A DNA stretch of 35,287 nt from Hyphomicrobiaceae bacterium (GTDB taxonomy: Bacteria > Pseudomonadota > Alphaproteobacteria > Rhizobiales > Hyphomicrobiaceae). A model generated the notes under the pieces. That model was given only the letters and a program-made list of their open reading frames with translations, was not told the origin of the DNA and ran no database searches. Below, piece after piece: positions 1 to 7,896 of this stretch (position 1 is its first letter; the number at the start of each line of letters is the position of its first letter). Both the position numbers and the translations under genes were made by a program. The DNA lies in assembly GCA_021730785.1 (NCBI GenBank), contig JAKFWF010000008.1, positions 1 through 35,287 of the forward strand. The letters run 5' to 3'.

Positions 1-2
1 AG

Positions 3-125
3 CGGACTTACGAAAAGGGCATCCGGATCAAGAAGGCCGAGATGAAGCTCCTCGACATTCGAGGCGACGCGTTCCATCCTGAATGGAACTACACGATCAG
101 GCCGCGAACTGCGCAGAAAACGTAG
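3..125 (+). mobile_element. ISAzo13-type transposase, C-terminal end (cut by window edge)
   Basis: An open frame enters from the left edge and ends at TAG 123-125, giving 40 residues. They include GIRIKKAEMKLLDIRG and FHPEWNYTIRP. The FH-x-EWNYTI-x-P ending is what I know from the C-terminus of ISAzo13-family (Rhodopirellula-type) DDE transposases. The rest of the gene lies outside the window, so whether it is intact cannot be judged. No terminal inverted repeat could be identified downstream, and the next gene begins about 110 bases later. The family call rests on a short motif. Confidence 0.6.
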
Positions 126-233
126 CGGTTACCGTTGAGAGTGTCCTAAGTCTGTTGCTCCGCGCGATGCTTGGGGGCGGGCCTGGGATTTGCTACATAG
201 GCCCGACGCACGAATCCCCAACCGGACCCGACC

Positions 234-833
234 GTGGCCCTCACCCCCCGCCCCAGCGCCGATCCGAACGATCCCGACGCCCGCATAGCGCCCGATCCGT
301 TCGCAGCCGTGCTGCCGGCGCTGGCGGCGCTTGGCGCCATCTCGTCGATCGCCGCCATCAACCGGGTGGCGCAGGAGAAAACCGTCTCCCGGCCCAAGGT
401 CAAGCGCAAGTCGGGCATGGCGCTGCGCGATCTGGAGAGCTGCTGTCTCGGCCTCACCGAAGTGTTTCGCCGTTTCCAGAAGCATCCGAAGATTTTTGCC
501 GGCGAGGGGGCGACCACGTCGCCCATGAAGTTCGGCGTGCACGGCCCGCGCATCGACGAGGATGGCGCCCGGCTCTACCGCGCGCTGATCAACGATACGG
601 CGTCCATGCTCGTGCTCGCCTCGCAGAACGCCTACGACGTGATGGCAGCGATCGAGGATGGCGAAATCACCGCGCCCGAGGATCTCTATTTCGGCTTCGG
701 CGAGGTACAGGAACGGCTCAACAAGCTGATCCAGACCCGCGCCTCGATCCGCGCGTGCGTCGATACCGGGCTCGACTCGGCCGAACGCCTGACGATCCTG
801 GTGCGTGAATTGAAGCGCTACCGGGTCGAGTGA
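234..833 (+). CDS. Hypothetical protein, 199 aa
   Basis: I do not recognise this family. The GTG start at 234 gives 199 residues. The N-terminus is proline- and aspartate-rich (residues 1-22). A hydrophobic, alanine-rich stretch follows at about 23-47 and could be a membrane helix or a buried helix. The rest looks soluble and largely helical. The gene stops 4 bases before the pyridoxal kinase start, so the two are probably co-transcribed and perhaps translationally coupled. No convincing Shine-Dalgarno sequence precedes the GTG, so the true start could lie further in, for example at ATG 417. Codon use matches the downstream genes, which supports a real coding region. Function unknown. Confidence 0.6.
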   Translation: MALTPRPSADPNDPDARIAPDPFAAVLPALAALGAISSIAAINRVAQEKTVSRPKVKRKSGMALRDLESCCLGLTEVFRRFQKHPKIFAGEGATTSPMKFGVHGPRIDEDGARLYRALINDTASMLVLASQNAYDVMAAIEDGEITAPEDLYFGFGEVQERLNKLIQTRASIRACVDTGLDSAERLTILVRELKRYRVE

Positions 834-837
834 GGCG

Positions 838-1653
838 ATGCCCAGGACCATCCTCGCGATTTCGAGCCAGGTGGCGCGCGGATCGGTCGGGCTGTCGGTC
901 ATCACGCCGGCCCTGCAGATGCTCGGGGCTACGGTGATCGCGCTGCCAACCGTCCTGCTGTCGAACCATCCGGGCCACGGCGCCTTTGCCGGCCGTCGCA
1001 CGGAGGTCGATCTGCTCAGCCAGATGCGCCGCGCGCTCGACGACAACGGCTGGCTCGATACCATCGATACGGTTCTGTCGGGCTATCTGCCGAGCGCAGC
1101 GCACGTCGAGTTCGTGGCCGAAACCGTCGCGCTGGTGCGGCGAACGCGCCAAGCCTGCCGGTATATCTGCGATCCCGTGCTCGGCGACGATCCCAAGGGC
1201 CTGTACATCGAAGCCCCTGCCGCGGCCGCGATCCGCGACCGCCTGCTGGCGCTTGCCGACGTGGTACTGCCGAACCGGTTCGAGCTCGCCTGGCTCAGCG
1301 GCGGGCCTGCCGACACAGTGGCCGATGCCGTCGCGGCCGCCCGCCAGCTTGCGCCGCCGCAGGTGATCGCCACGTCGATTCCGACCGGCAGTGGATCGCT
1401 CGCCACGCTCGCCGTCACCCGCACCACGGCGGTTGCCTGCAGCGTCGAGCGACGTCGCGGCGTTGCCAACGGTACCGGCGATCTGCTGTCCGCCTTCATT
1501 GCCGGTGGCTGGTCGCTCGGCCGTGCGGTTGCCGCCATCGATGCGGTGATCACTGCCAGCGCCGGTCATGATGAGCTGCAGCTGGCACAATCCCGCGCCG
1601 CTTGGATCGAGACAGCGCCGCTTGCCGAAGTGCCGATCGATGGCAGGCTCTGA
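838..1653 (+). CDS. pdxY: Pyridoxal kinase (PdxY/PdxK family)
   Basis: Predicted to phosphorylate pyridoxal to pyridoxal 5'-phosphate with ATP in the vitamin B6 salvage pathway, in the cytoplasm. It is 271 residues, a normal length for the family. Visible ribokinase-fold marks are SNHPGHGAFAGR near residue 42, CDPVLGDDPKGLYI near 117 (the ATP and magnesium region of pyridoxal kinases), LPNRFELAWLSG near 143, and NGTGDLLSAFIAG near 211. The last contains the GTGD anion hole and the catalytic aspartate. The gene sits 4 bases after the preceding unknown gene, and its 3' end overlaps the start of the DUF429 gene by 14 bases, indicating one transcript. A related kinase such as hydroxymethylpyrimidine kinase is less likely because of the PGHG and DPVLGD motifs. 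Confidence 0.86.
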   Translation: MPRTILAISSQVARGSVGLSVITPALQMLGATVIALPTVLLSNHPGHGAFAGRRTEVDLLSQMRRALDDNGWLDTIDTVLSGYLPSAAHVEFVAETVALVRRTRQACRYICDPVLGDDPKGLYIEAPAAAAIRDRLLALADVVLPNRFELAWLSGGPADTVADAVAAARQLAPPQVIATSIPTGSGSLATLAVTRTTAVACSVERRRGVANGTGDLLSAFIAGGWSLGRAVAAIDAVITASAGHDELQLAQSRAAWIETAPLAEVPIDGRL

Positions 1654-2380
1654 CTGCTTCGTCGCCGGCGTCGATGGCTGCCGCGCGGGCTGGATCGTCG
1701 CCCTGCGCCGGCGCGATGACGCAACGACCACGACCGTGCAGCTGTGCGCGACGTTCGCCGACATTCTGGCGCTGCCGGAAGCCCCGCTCATGATCGCGAT
1801 CGACATCCCGATCGGGCTTGCCGAACGCTTGGGTGTCGGCGGCCGTGCAGCCGACATCGAAGCCCGTAGCCGTCTGGGTGCGCGCCAGTCGGCCGTGTTC
1901 GCGATGCCAGCCCGTGCGGCAGTCATGGCAACCGACTACCGCCGCGCCTGCGACATCGCGCTTGCAACCTCCGATCCACCGCGCAAGGTTTCGAAGCAAG
2001 CGTTCTACCTGTTCCCGAAAATCCGTGAGGTCGATGCAGTTATGACGCCGGCACTGCAGGATCGCGTGGTCGAATGCCATCCCGAACTGGCGTTCTGGGC
2101 ACTCAACGGCGAACGGCCGCTCGCGTTGCCAAAAAAGGTGCGATCGCAGCCCCATGCAGCCGGGCTTGAACTGCGGCGCGGTCTGCTGGCGGCGGCCGGC
2201 TATCGGCGCGAATTCCTGGATGCCCGACCGTTCAAGGCGAGCGAAGCTGGCGCCGACGATTTGCTCGATGCGATGGCCAACTCGTGGAGTGCGGCGCGGA
2301 TTGCCCGCGGACAGGGTCGCCGGTTTCCGCTCGACCCAGTCCGCGACACGCGCGGCCTCAGGATGGAGATCTGGGGCTGA
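1640..2380 (+). CDS. DUF429 family protein (RNase H-like fold predicted)
   Basis: A 246-residue protein with the two hallmarks of DUF429: VAGVDGCRAGW at residues 8-18 and IAIDIPIGL at 52-60. A later stretch, ECHPELAFWALNG, is also typical. The family is predicted to have an RNase H-like nuclease fold, with the acidic residues of these motifs as metal ligands. No biological role is established as far as I know. I chose ATG 1640 because the conserved domain begins there; an upstream in-frame start at 1568 would add 24 basic residues that belong to the pyridoxal kinase overlap. The 14-base overlap with pdxY points to co-expression. Confidence 0.85.
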   Translation: MAGSDCFVAGVDGCRAGWIVALRRRDDATTTTVQLCATFADILALPEAPLMIAIDIPIGLAERLGVGGRAADIEARSRLGARQSAVFAMPARAAVMATDYRRACDIALATSDPPRKVSKQAFYLFPKIREVDAVMTPALQDRVVECHPELAFWALNGERPLALPKKVRSQPHAAGLELRRGLLAAAGYRREFLDARPFKASEAGADDLLDAMANSWSAARIARGQGRRFPLDPVRDTRGLRMEIWG

Positions 2381-2431
2381 CATCCCAAGCCACGCAGTAC
2401 GACTGTTTTGCTACGGCTGCGCGTCCATCGG

Positions 2432-2458
2432 CTTGACCCCGACCGCAAAGCCTATAAA
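2432..2458 (+). promoter_or_regulatory. Possible metK promoter
   Basis: CTTGACC at 2432-2438 and CTATAAA at 2452-2458 resemble alphaproteobacterial -35 and -10 elements. The gap is 14 bases, shorter than the enteric 17 but within the range described for Caulobacter-type housekeeping promoters. It would place the start about 50 bases before the metK GTG. This is the only good pair in the 135-base gap. I saw no SAM-riboswitch consensus there. Confidence 0.3.
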
Positions 2459-2515
2459 CAGCTGCCAATCTCTCTGCTAAGCAGATGCGTCCTTCTCTCA
2501 TAACGGGGCAGTACA

Positions 2516-3808
2516 GTGGCACGTCAATCGTTTCTATTCACCAGCGAATCGGTCTCCGAAGGTCACCCAGACAAGGTCGCCGACCAGATCTCGGACGCGA
2601 TTCTGGACGCGTTTCTTGCCAATGATGAGAAGCTCGGCATCGCCGACAACAGTGCAATCAACACTCGGCTCGGGTGCGAGACGCTGGTGACGACCAACAA
2701 GGTTGTGATCGCCGGCGAGGGCCGCGGGCAGGCGCCCTTGTTCGAAAAATTCGCCAGCCACCAGTTCTCCGGCCAGAACGAGTGGGTCGTCAACCGCGAA
2801 CTGCTGACCGAGATCGCCCGCGGCGTGATCAAGGACATCGGCTACAATCAAGTCGGCTTCTCGCACCGTGGCGCCGAAGTGGAAGTGCTGCTGCACGGCC
2901 AGTCGGCCGACATCGCCATGGGCGTCGACGAGAAGCAGGGCGAAGAAGGTGCCGGCGACCAGGGCATGATGTTCGGCTTCGCCTGCACGGACAGCGAGGC
3001 TTACGAGAAGAACTCGTTCATGCCGGCGCCGATCTTCTTTTCGCACAAGATCCTGAAGGTTCTCTCCGAGCAGCGCCGCTCGGGCAAGCTGGGCGACCTG
3101 CTGCCCGACGCCAAGAGCCAGGTGACGGTGCGCTATGAAGGCGGCAAGGCCATCGGCTGCGAAAAGGTCGTCGTTTCGACGCAGCACACCAAGGCCAACG
3201 GCAAGGGGAAGGATTACACGCCTGAAATGGTGCGCGAAATGATCGGCGACGCCGTCATATCAGCCCTGCCGAAGGGCTGGATGCCCAAGAGCGGCGCGGA
3301 CTTCCTGGTCAATCCGACTGGCAACTTCGTCGTCGGTGGTCCCGATGGCGACTGCGGCCTCACGGGACGAAAGATCATCGTCGACACCTACGGCGGCTAT
3401 GCCCCGCACGGTGGCGGCGCCTTCTCCGGCAAGGACCCGACCAAGGTCGACCGTTCGGCCGCCTACGCCGCACGCTACCTCGCAAAGAACGTGGTGGCAG
3501 CCGGCCTCGCCGACCGCTGCATGATCCAGGTCGCCTATGCGATCGGCCGGCCGGAGCCCATGTCGCTGCTCGTCGATACGCAGGGGACCAGCAAAAAGGG
3601 CGCGGACCTCGATGCGCAGCTGGAAAAGATCCTGGCGGAGCTGTTCCCGATGCGGCCGACCAACATCCGCCGCAAGCTGCAACTCAACAAGCCGATCTAC
3701 AAGCGCACCGCCGCCTACGGCCATTTCGGCCGCGCACCGGATGCCGACGGTGGCTTCTCCTGGGAACGCGTCGACCTGGCCGAGGCGATCAAGAAGGCTG
3801 TCGGCTAA
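2516..3808 (+). CDS. metK: S-adenosylmethionine synthase
   Basis: Makes S-adenosylmethionine from methionine and ATP, releasing phosphate and diphosphate, in the cytoplasm. The GTG start yields [20 protein letters not shown], with the family's GHPDK signature at residues 16-20. Further marks are GAGDQG with MMFGFAC near 145 and the glycine-rich [16 protein letters not shown] near 299, both diagnostic of MetK. At 430 residues it is longer than the 380-390 of enteric homologues; the extra length lies in loops such as [10 protein letters not shown] (near 223) and [10 protein letters not shown] (near 360), and no domain looks missing. A strong hairpin follows 24 bases after the stop. trmB comes next on the same strand. 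Confidence 0.98.
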   Translation: MARQSFLFTSESVSEGHPDKVADQISDAILDAFLANDEKLGIADNSAINTRLGCETLVTTNKVVIAGEGRGQAPLFEKFASHQFSGQNEWVVNRELLTEIARGVIKDIGYNQVGFSHRGAEVEVLLHGQSADIAMGVDEKQGEEGAGDQGMMFGFACTDSEAYEKNSFMPAPIFFSHKILKVLSEQRRSGKLGDLLPDAKSQVTVRYEGGKAIGCEKVVVSTQHTKANGKGKDYTPEMVREMIGDAVISALPKGWMPKSGADFLVNPTGNFVVGGPDGDCGLTGRKIIVDTYGGYAPHGGGAFSGKDPTKVDRSAAYAARYLAKNVVAAGLADRCMIQVAYAIGRPEPMSLLVDTQGTSKKGADLDAQLEKILAELFPMRPTNIRRKLQLNKPIYKRTAAYGHFGRAPDADGGFSWERVDLAEAIKKAVG

Positions 3809-3832
3809 AGCATTGCGCAGACCTTTCCTGTG

Positions 3833-3857
3833 AACGGCCGCATCACGTGCGGCCGTT
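3833..3857 (+). terminator. Hairpin terminator after metK
   Basis: A perfect 10-bp stem, AACGGCCGCA (3833-3842) and TGCGGCCGTT (3848-3857), encloses a 5-base loop. Only a short T-run follows (3856-3858), so termination may be partial and allow read-through into trmB. Confidence 0.7.
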
Positions 3858-3875
3858 TGCGATTGCAGGCCATCG

Positions 3876-4592
3876 ATGGGTAACGACGACGACAGCGTGC
3901 ATGCGGCGATCCACGAACTGCGCTCGTTCGGACGGCGGAGCGGGCGCACGCTGAATGCGCGGCAGACGCGGCTGGTCGAAGATTTGCTGCCGAAAGTGCG
4001 GCTGCCGCTGCATTCGCCCTCGTCCGGTGCCGAGGAACTCGCCCGGGTGCTGGTGCCGGGCGCACAACGGGTGTGGCTCGAGATCGGCTTTGGCGGCGGC
4101 GAGCATCTGGTGGCCCAGGCGCGCAGTCACCCTGACGTCGCCTTCATCGGCTGCGAGCCGTTCATCGACGGCGTGGTGAAAGTGCTGTCGGCCATCGAAG
4201 ATCAGGCGATCGCCAACATCCGCCTGTTCGACGACGACGCCCGCGATGTGGTGCGCTGGCTGCCGGCGGCCGCCATCGACCGCGCCTTCATTTTGTTTCC
4301 GGACCCGTGGCCGAAGACCCGGCATCGCAAGCGCCGGCTCGTGTCGGCACAGACGCTCGCTCTTCTGGCGCGTGTCATGCGGACCGGCGCCGAGTTGCGG
4401 GTCGCGACCGACATCGGCGACTATGCTCGCACCATCCTCGAAGCCGTACATAACCAGCGCGCCTTCCGATGGACGGCAACGGGTCCCCAGGACTGGCGCA
4501 TTCAAGGCGACGACTGGCCGGTTACGCGCTACCAGCAAAAAGCCATCCGCGAGGGTCGCCGCAGTTATTTTTTGCGGTTCGTGCGGGACTGA
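3876..4592 (+). CDS. trmB: tRNA (guanine-N7-)-methyltransferase
   Basis: Methylates N7 of guanosine 46 in the variable loop of tRNAs, using S-adenosylmethionine from the neighbouring metK product. The 238-residue protein has the SAM-binding motif VWLEIGFGGGEHL near residue 67. The catalytic and substrate-binding signature FILFPDPWPKTRHRKRR lies near 139 and is specific to TrmB. The arginine-rich N-terminus (SFGRRSGRTLNARQ) is also usual. The start ATG 3876 lies 67 bases after metK. An adjacent metK-trmB pair upstream of rimP-nusA is a familiar alphaproteobacterial arrangement. A hairpin with a T-run lies about 130 bases downstream. Confidence 0.95.
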   Translation: MGNDDDSVHAAIHELRSFGRRSGRTLNARQTRLVEDLLPKVRLPLHSPSSGAEELARVLVPGAQRVWLEIGFGGGEHLVAQARSHPDVAFIGCEPFIDGVVKVLSAIEDQAIANIRLFDDDARDVVRWLPAAAIDRAFILFPDPWPKTRHRKRRLVSAQTLALLARVMRTGAELRVATDIGDYARTILEAVHNQRAFRWTATGPQDWRIQGDDWPVTRYQQKAIREGRRSYFLRFVRD

Positions 4593-4663
4593 TATTGACC
4601 ACGACGATTTTCCATTTATTGCGCGCAGACCACTCGAACGAGCAAGATTGCGACAAATAGACC

Positions 4664-4692
4664 TTGACCAGATAACAGGCGATTGCTACGCC
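4664..4692 (+). promoter_or_regulatory. Possible promoter for the rimP-nusA operon
   Basis: TTGACC at 4664-4669 and GCTACGCC at 4685-4692 are 15 bases apart and resemble a Caulobacter-type housekeeping promoter. They lie in the 193-base gap between trmB and rimP. If used, the transcript would run through the hairpin at 4725-4740. A second TTGACC at 4595-4600 has no clear partner. Confidence 0.25.
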
Positions 4693-4724
4693 AATGGTGC
4701 TCATGATCATCTCAACTTTGGGGT

Positions 4725-4754
4725 GGGTCCGAAAGGATCCGCTCTTTTTGTTTT
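4725..4754 (+). terminator. Intrinsic terminator or attenuator before rimP
   Basis: GGGTCC (4725-4730) pairs with GGATCC (4735-4740) around a GAAA tetraloop, with one G-U pair. A T-rich run, CTCTTTTTGTTTT, follows. This looks like a genuine intrinsic terminator. It lies 132 bases after the trmB stop and 31 bases before rimP, so it could end the trmB transcript. It could also attenuate the nusA operon if that promoter lies upstream. Confidence 0.6.
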
Positions 4755-4785
4755 AAGCTCCGGCGCAGCGTAAAGTTCAGGCGGA

Positions 4786-5403
4786 ATGGACACTTCTGAC
4801 AACCACGAAGACAGCTCGGCAATCGCGGATGAGCGCTTCATTCACGAGAGCGGACTTGCCGCCGGCATCGCCAGCCTCGTGGAGCCTGTGCTGGTCGATC
4901 TGGGCTTCCGGCTGGTCCGCGTCGCGCTCAGCGGCAAGGACAGCCAAACCCTGCAGATCATGGCGGAACGCGCCGACGGCACCATGACGGTGAGCGATTG
5001 CGAAACGGTGTCGCGCCAGCTGTCGCCGGTGCTCGATGCCTACGATCCGCTGCCGGGCGCCTACCGCCTGGAGATTTCCTCCCCCGGCATCGACCGGCCG
5101 CTGGTGCGGCCGTCCGATTTCGAGGACTGGTCCGGGTTCGAAGCCCGCATCGACCTTAAGCAGCCGGTCAACGGCCGCAAGCGGTTCAAGGGCATCCTCG
5201 AGGGGTTTGAAAATGGCGAAGTGCGCATCGAGTGCGAACTGGAAAAAGTCGGGACCCAGGTCCTCGGCATTCCGGTCGCGCTCATCGACACAGCGAAACT
5301 GATGCTCACCGACGATCTCATCCGCGAGACGTTGCGGCGGGCAAAGAAAGTGAAGGAGACGGGCATCGATCCCGCCTCCGATGCAGGTACGGCACAGGAA
5401 TAG
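4786..5403 (+). CDS. rimP: Ribosome maturation factor RimP
   Basis: Assists assembly of the 30S ribosomal subunit in the cytoplasm. The protein has 205 residues. The N-terminal alpha/beta domain carries the family pattern LVEPVLVDLGFRLVRVAL near residue 31 and EISSPGIDRPL near 96. The C-terminal Sm-like domain follows, with KRFKGILEGFENGEVRI near 131. The N-terminal 25 residues and the tail after about 190 are low-complexity extensions seen in many alphaproteobacterial RimP proteins. AGGCGGA immediately precedes the ATG. rimP heads the rimP-nusA-ylxR-infB operon, and the gap to nusA is 12 bases. Confidence 0.95.
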   Translation: MDTSDNHEDSSAIADERFIHESGLAAGIASLVEPVLVDLGFRLVRVALSGKDSQTLQIMAERADGTMTVSDCETVSRQLSPVLDAYDPLPGAYRLEISSPGIDRPLVRPSDFEDWSGFEARIDLKQPVNGRKRFKGILEGFENGEVRIECELEKVGTQVLGIPVALIDTAKLMLTDDLIRETLRRAKKVKETGIDPASDAGTAQE

Positions 5404-5415
5404 AAGGGCAAGGCC

Positions 5416-7032
5416 ATGGCAGTCACGGGCGTCAGTGCAAACCGCTTGGAGCTTCTCCAGATCGCCGACTCGGTCGCGCGCGAGAAAACCATCGATCGCA
5501 AGATCGTGCTCGAGGCCATGGAAGATGCGATCCAGAAGGCGGCCAAGTCGCGCTACGGCGCGGAAAACGACATTCGCTGCGAGATCGACCCGAAGTCGGG
5601 CGAAACCCGACTGTCGCGCGTGATGGCGGTGGTCGAGGAGGTCGAGACGGAAGCGACGCAGATCACGCTCGCCGATGCCAAGCGCCGCAACCCGGACGCC
5701 AAGATCGGCGACTTCATCGCCGAGAGCCTCCCCCCCCTCGATTTCGGGCGTGTGGCCGCCCAGAACGCCAAGCAGGTCATCGTGCAGAAGGTGCGCGATG
5801 CGGAGCGCGAGCGCCAGTTCGGCGAATACAAGGACCGCATCGGCGAGATCATCAACGGTACGGTGAAGCGCGTCGAATACGGCAACGTCATCGTCGAGCT
5901 CGGCCGCGCCGAAGGCATCATCCGCCGCGACGAAATGATCCCGCGCGAGGTGCCCCGCTTGGGCGACCGCATCCGCTCCTACATCTACGACGTGCGGCGC
6001 GAGCCTCGTGGGCCGCAGATCTTCCTGTCGCGGGCGCGCCCCGAGTTCATGTCGAAGTTGTTCGCGATGGAAGTGCCCGAGATCTACGACAACGTGGTCG
6101 AGATCAAATCGGTCGCGCGCGATCCGGGCTCCCGCGCCAAAATCGCGGTGATCTCGAAGGACAGCTCGATCGATCCGGTCGGCGCCTGCGTCGGCATGCG
6201 CGGCGCCCGCGTGCAGGCGGTCGTCAACGAATTGCAGGGCGAGAAGGTCGACATCATCCAGTGGAACGCGGATGCGGCGACCTTCATCGTCAATGCGCTG
6301 GCACCGGCAGAAGTATCGAAGGTGGTGCTCGACGAGGACGCCTCCCGCATCGAAGTGGTGGTGCCGGAAGCGCAGCTGCCGCTCGCGATCGGGCGTCGCG
6401 GGCAGAACGTCCGTCTCGCGTCGCAGCTGACCGGCTGGGACATCGACATCTTGACCGAACAGGTCGAGAGCGAGCGCCGCCAGAAGGAATTCGCCGAGCG
6501 CTCCGCCATGTTCATGGAATGCCTCGACGTCGACGAGGTGATCGCCCAGCTGCTCGTCACCGAGGGCTTTGCCAGCGTCGAGGAAGTGGCCTCGGTCGAA
6601 TCCTCTGAAGTCGCCCATATCGCCGGCTTCGATGAGAACACGGCCGCCGAAATTCAGACCCGCGCCCGCGAATATCTCGATAAGCAGGAAAAAGCGCGCG
6701 ACGATCGCCGCCGTGAACTGGGCGTCGCCGATGAGCTGATCCAGGTGCCCGGCGTCACCACGGCGATGCTCGTCGCGTTCGGCGAGCACAAGGTCAAGAC
6801 GCTTGAAGACCTCGCCGATTGCGCAACCGATGACCTGATCGGCTGGACCGAGCGCAAGAAGGAAAAGGATGCCGAACCGATCCGCCACAAGGGCTATTTG
6901 GACGGCTTCGACATCGATCGCGCGGGCGCCGAGGACCTGATCCTGTCGGCGCGCATTCTGGCCGGCTGGATCAAGCCCGAGGACCTCGTGCCGCCGGAGC
7001 CGGCCGCCGACGATGCGACACCGGCTGCTTGA
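5416..7032 (+). CDS. nusA: Transcription elongation/termination factor NusA
   Basis: Binds RNA polymerase and nascent RNA, modulating pausing, termination and antitermination. The 538-residue protein shows the full domain order: an N-terminal polymerase-binding region (1 to about 130), an S1 domain beginning with [20 protein letters not shown] near 145, and two KH domains with [14 protein letters not shown] near 261 and [14 protein letters not shown] near 325. Two C-terminal helix-hairpin-helix repeats follow, within about 365-525. These acidic repeats are present in proteobacterial NusA and absent from Bacillus. An AAGG ribosome-binding site precedes ATG 5416. The ylxR gene follows 36 bases later. 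Confidence 0.98.
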   Translation: MAVTGVSANRLELLQIADSVAREKTIDRKIVLEAMEDAIQKAAKSRYGAENDIRCEIDPKSGETRLSRVMAVVEEVETEATQITLADAKRRNPDAKIGDFIAESLPPLDFGRVAAQNAKQVIVQKVRDAERERQFGEYKDRIGEIINGTVKRVEYGNVIVELGRAEGIIRRDEMIPREVPRLGDRIRSYIYDVRREPRGPQIFLSRARPEFMSKLFAMEVPEIYDNVVEIKSVARDPGSRAKIAVISKDSSIDPVGACVGMRGARVQAVVNELQGEKVDIIQWNADAATFIVNALAPAEVSKVVLDEDASRIEVVVPEAQLPLAIGRRGQNVRLASQLTGWDIDILTEQVESERRQKEFAERSAMFMECLDVDEVIAQLLVTEGFASVEEVASVESSEVAHIAGFDENTAAEIQTRAREYLDKQEKARDDRRRELGVADELIQVPGVTTAMLVAFGEHKVKTLEDLADCATDDLIGWTERKKEKDAEPIRHKGYLDGFDIDRAGAEDLILSARILAGWIKPEDLVPPEPAADDATPAA

Positions 7033-7068
7033 TCGACAATGGTGCGAGGGCCAGGACTAAGGTAAGGC

Positions 7069-7740
7069 ATGACGACAGTGGCGGATCAGACGGCGGCAGA
7101 AGGCGTGCGCAAACGGGATAAGCCCAGTTTGCGCACCTGCATTGTCACGCGCGACGAACTGCCGCCCGCCGAACTCATCCGCTTCGTTGTGGCCCCCGAC
7201 GGCACCATCACGCCGGATCTCGCCCGTAAGTTGCCGGGCCGCGGCGTGTGGGTGCGTTGCACGGCTGCCGATGTTGCGACAGCGGCCACCCGCAATGCGT
7301 TCGCGAAGAGCCTGAAACGGAAAGTGAACGTGGCGGTGGATCTGCCCGCGCTGGTGGAGCAGCTGATGGTTGCGCGGACGGTCCAGGCCTTGTCGCTTGC
7401 CAACAAGGCCGGACTGGTTGTCACCGGTTTTTCCAAGGTCGATGCCGAGGTCGGCCGTGGCGCCGTCATGATCGTCGTTCACGCTGCGGAAGCCGCGATC
7501 GACGGGTCGAACAAGCTCGACCGCAAGCATGTCGCAATCGCAACCGACCAGGGCCGCACAGTGCAAATCGTGAGGGAATTGACGATTGCGCAATTGGATT
7601 TGGCCACAGGCCGCGAAAATGTGGTACATGCTGCGCTGAGCGCGGGTGGCGCGACGACCAGGTTCTCTATTGAAGCTGAGCGCCTAGGCCGCTACCGGTT
7701 GCCGCAATCCTTGCCTGCACGTGTCGCTAAGGCGGAGTGA
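7069..7740 (+). CDS. ylxR: YlxR (DUF448) RNA-binding protein fused to an L7Ae/L30e-like domain
   Basis: A 223-residue protein. Its N-terminal half is the YlxR domain: RTCIVTRDELPPAELIRFV near residue 21 and PGRGVWVRC near 56. Its C-terminal half, roughly 100-190, looks like an L7Ae/L30e ribosomal-type fold (ARTVQALSLANKAGLVVTG, then GAVMIVVHAAEAA). Small Gram-positive YlxR proteins lack the second domain; the fusion is usual in alphaproteobacteria. It probably binds RNA, and YlxR has been linked to RNase P regulation in Bacillus, but its role here is inferred. AAGGTAAGGC precedes the ATG. The position between nusA and infB is conserved. Confidence 0.9.
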   Translation: MTTVADQTAAEGVRKRDKPSLRTCIVTRDELPPAELIRFVVAPDGTITPDLARKLPGRGVWVRCTAADVATAATRNAFAKSLKRKVNVAVDLPALVEQLMVARTVQALSLANKAGLVVTGFSKVDAEVGRGAVMIVVHAAEAAIDGSNKLDRKHVAIATDQGRTVQIVRELTIAQLDLATGRENVVHAALSAGGATTRFSIEAERLGRYRLPQSLPARVAKAE

Positions 7741-7767
7741 TCCGCTGCACTTTCGGTATCGTGATGC

Positions 7768-7791
7768 GCCCGGTGAGCCGATCACCCGGGC
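7768..7791 (+). other. Intercistronic hairpin between ylxR and infB
   Basis: GCCCGGTGA (7768-7776) pairs with TCACCCGGGC (7782-7791) with one bulged base and a 5-base loop. It lies in the 156-base gap before infB. No T-run follows, so it is not an intrinsic terminator. It may be a processing or stability element. Confidence 0.3.
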
Positions 7792-7896
7792 CCATGTGGT
7801 GCTGATGCTACGAATGAGCGGATTGGTCCGGCATGTCGCACCGAGCGGCACCGCCGCTGGATCAAGCCAGCCGAGTATTGGGAAAACGGATCTGGT

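Noticed and set aside
2381-2515. Possible SAM-responsive riboswitch before metK
   Set aside because: I looked for SAM-II and SAM/SAH-type consensus and stem arrangement and saw none; a covariance search would be decisive.
4777-6888. A 703-codon open frame on the minus strand opposite rimP and nusA
   Set aside because: Long antisense frames are expected in GC-rich genes; the sense frames encode clear RimP and NusA and the antisense product has low-complexity composition.
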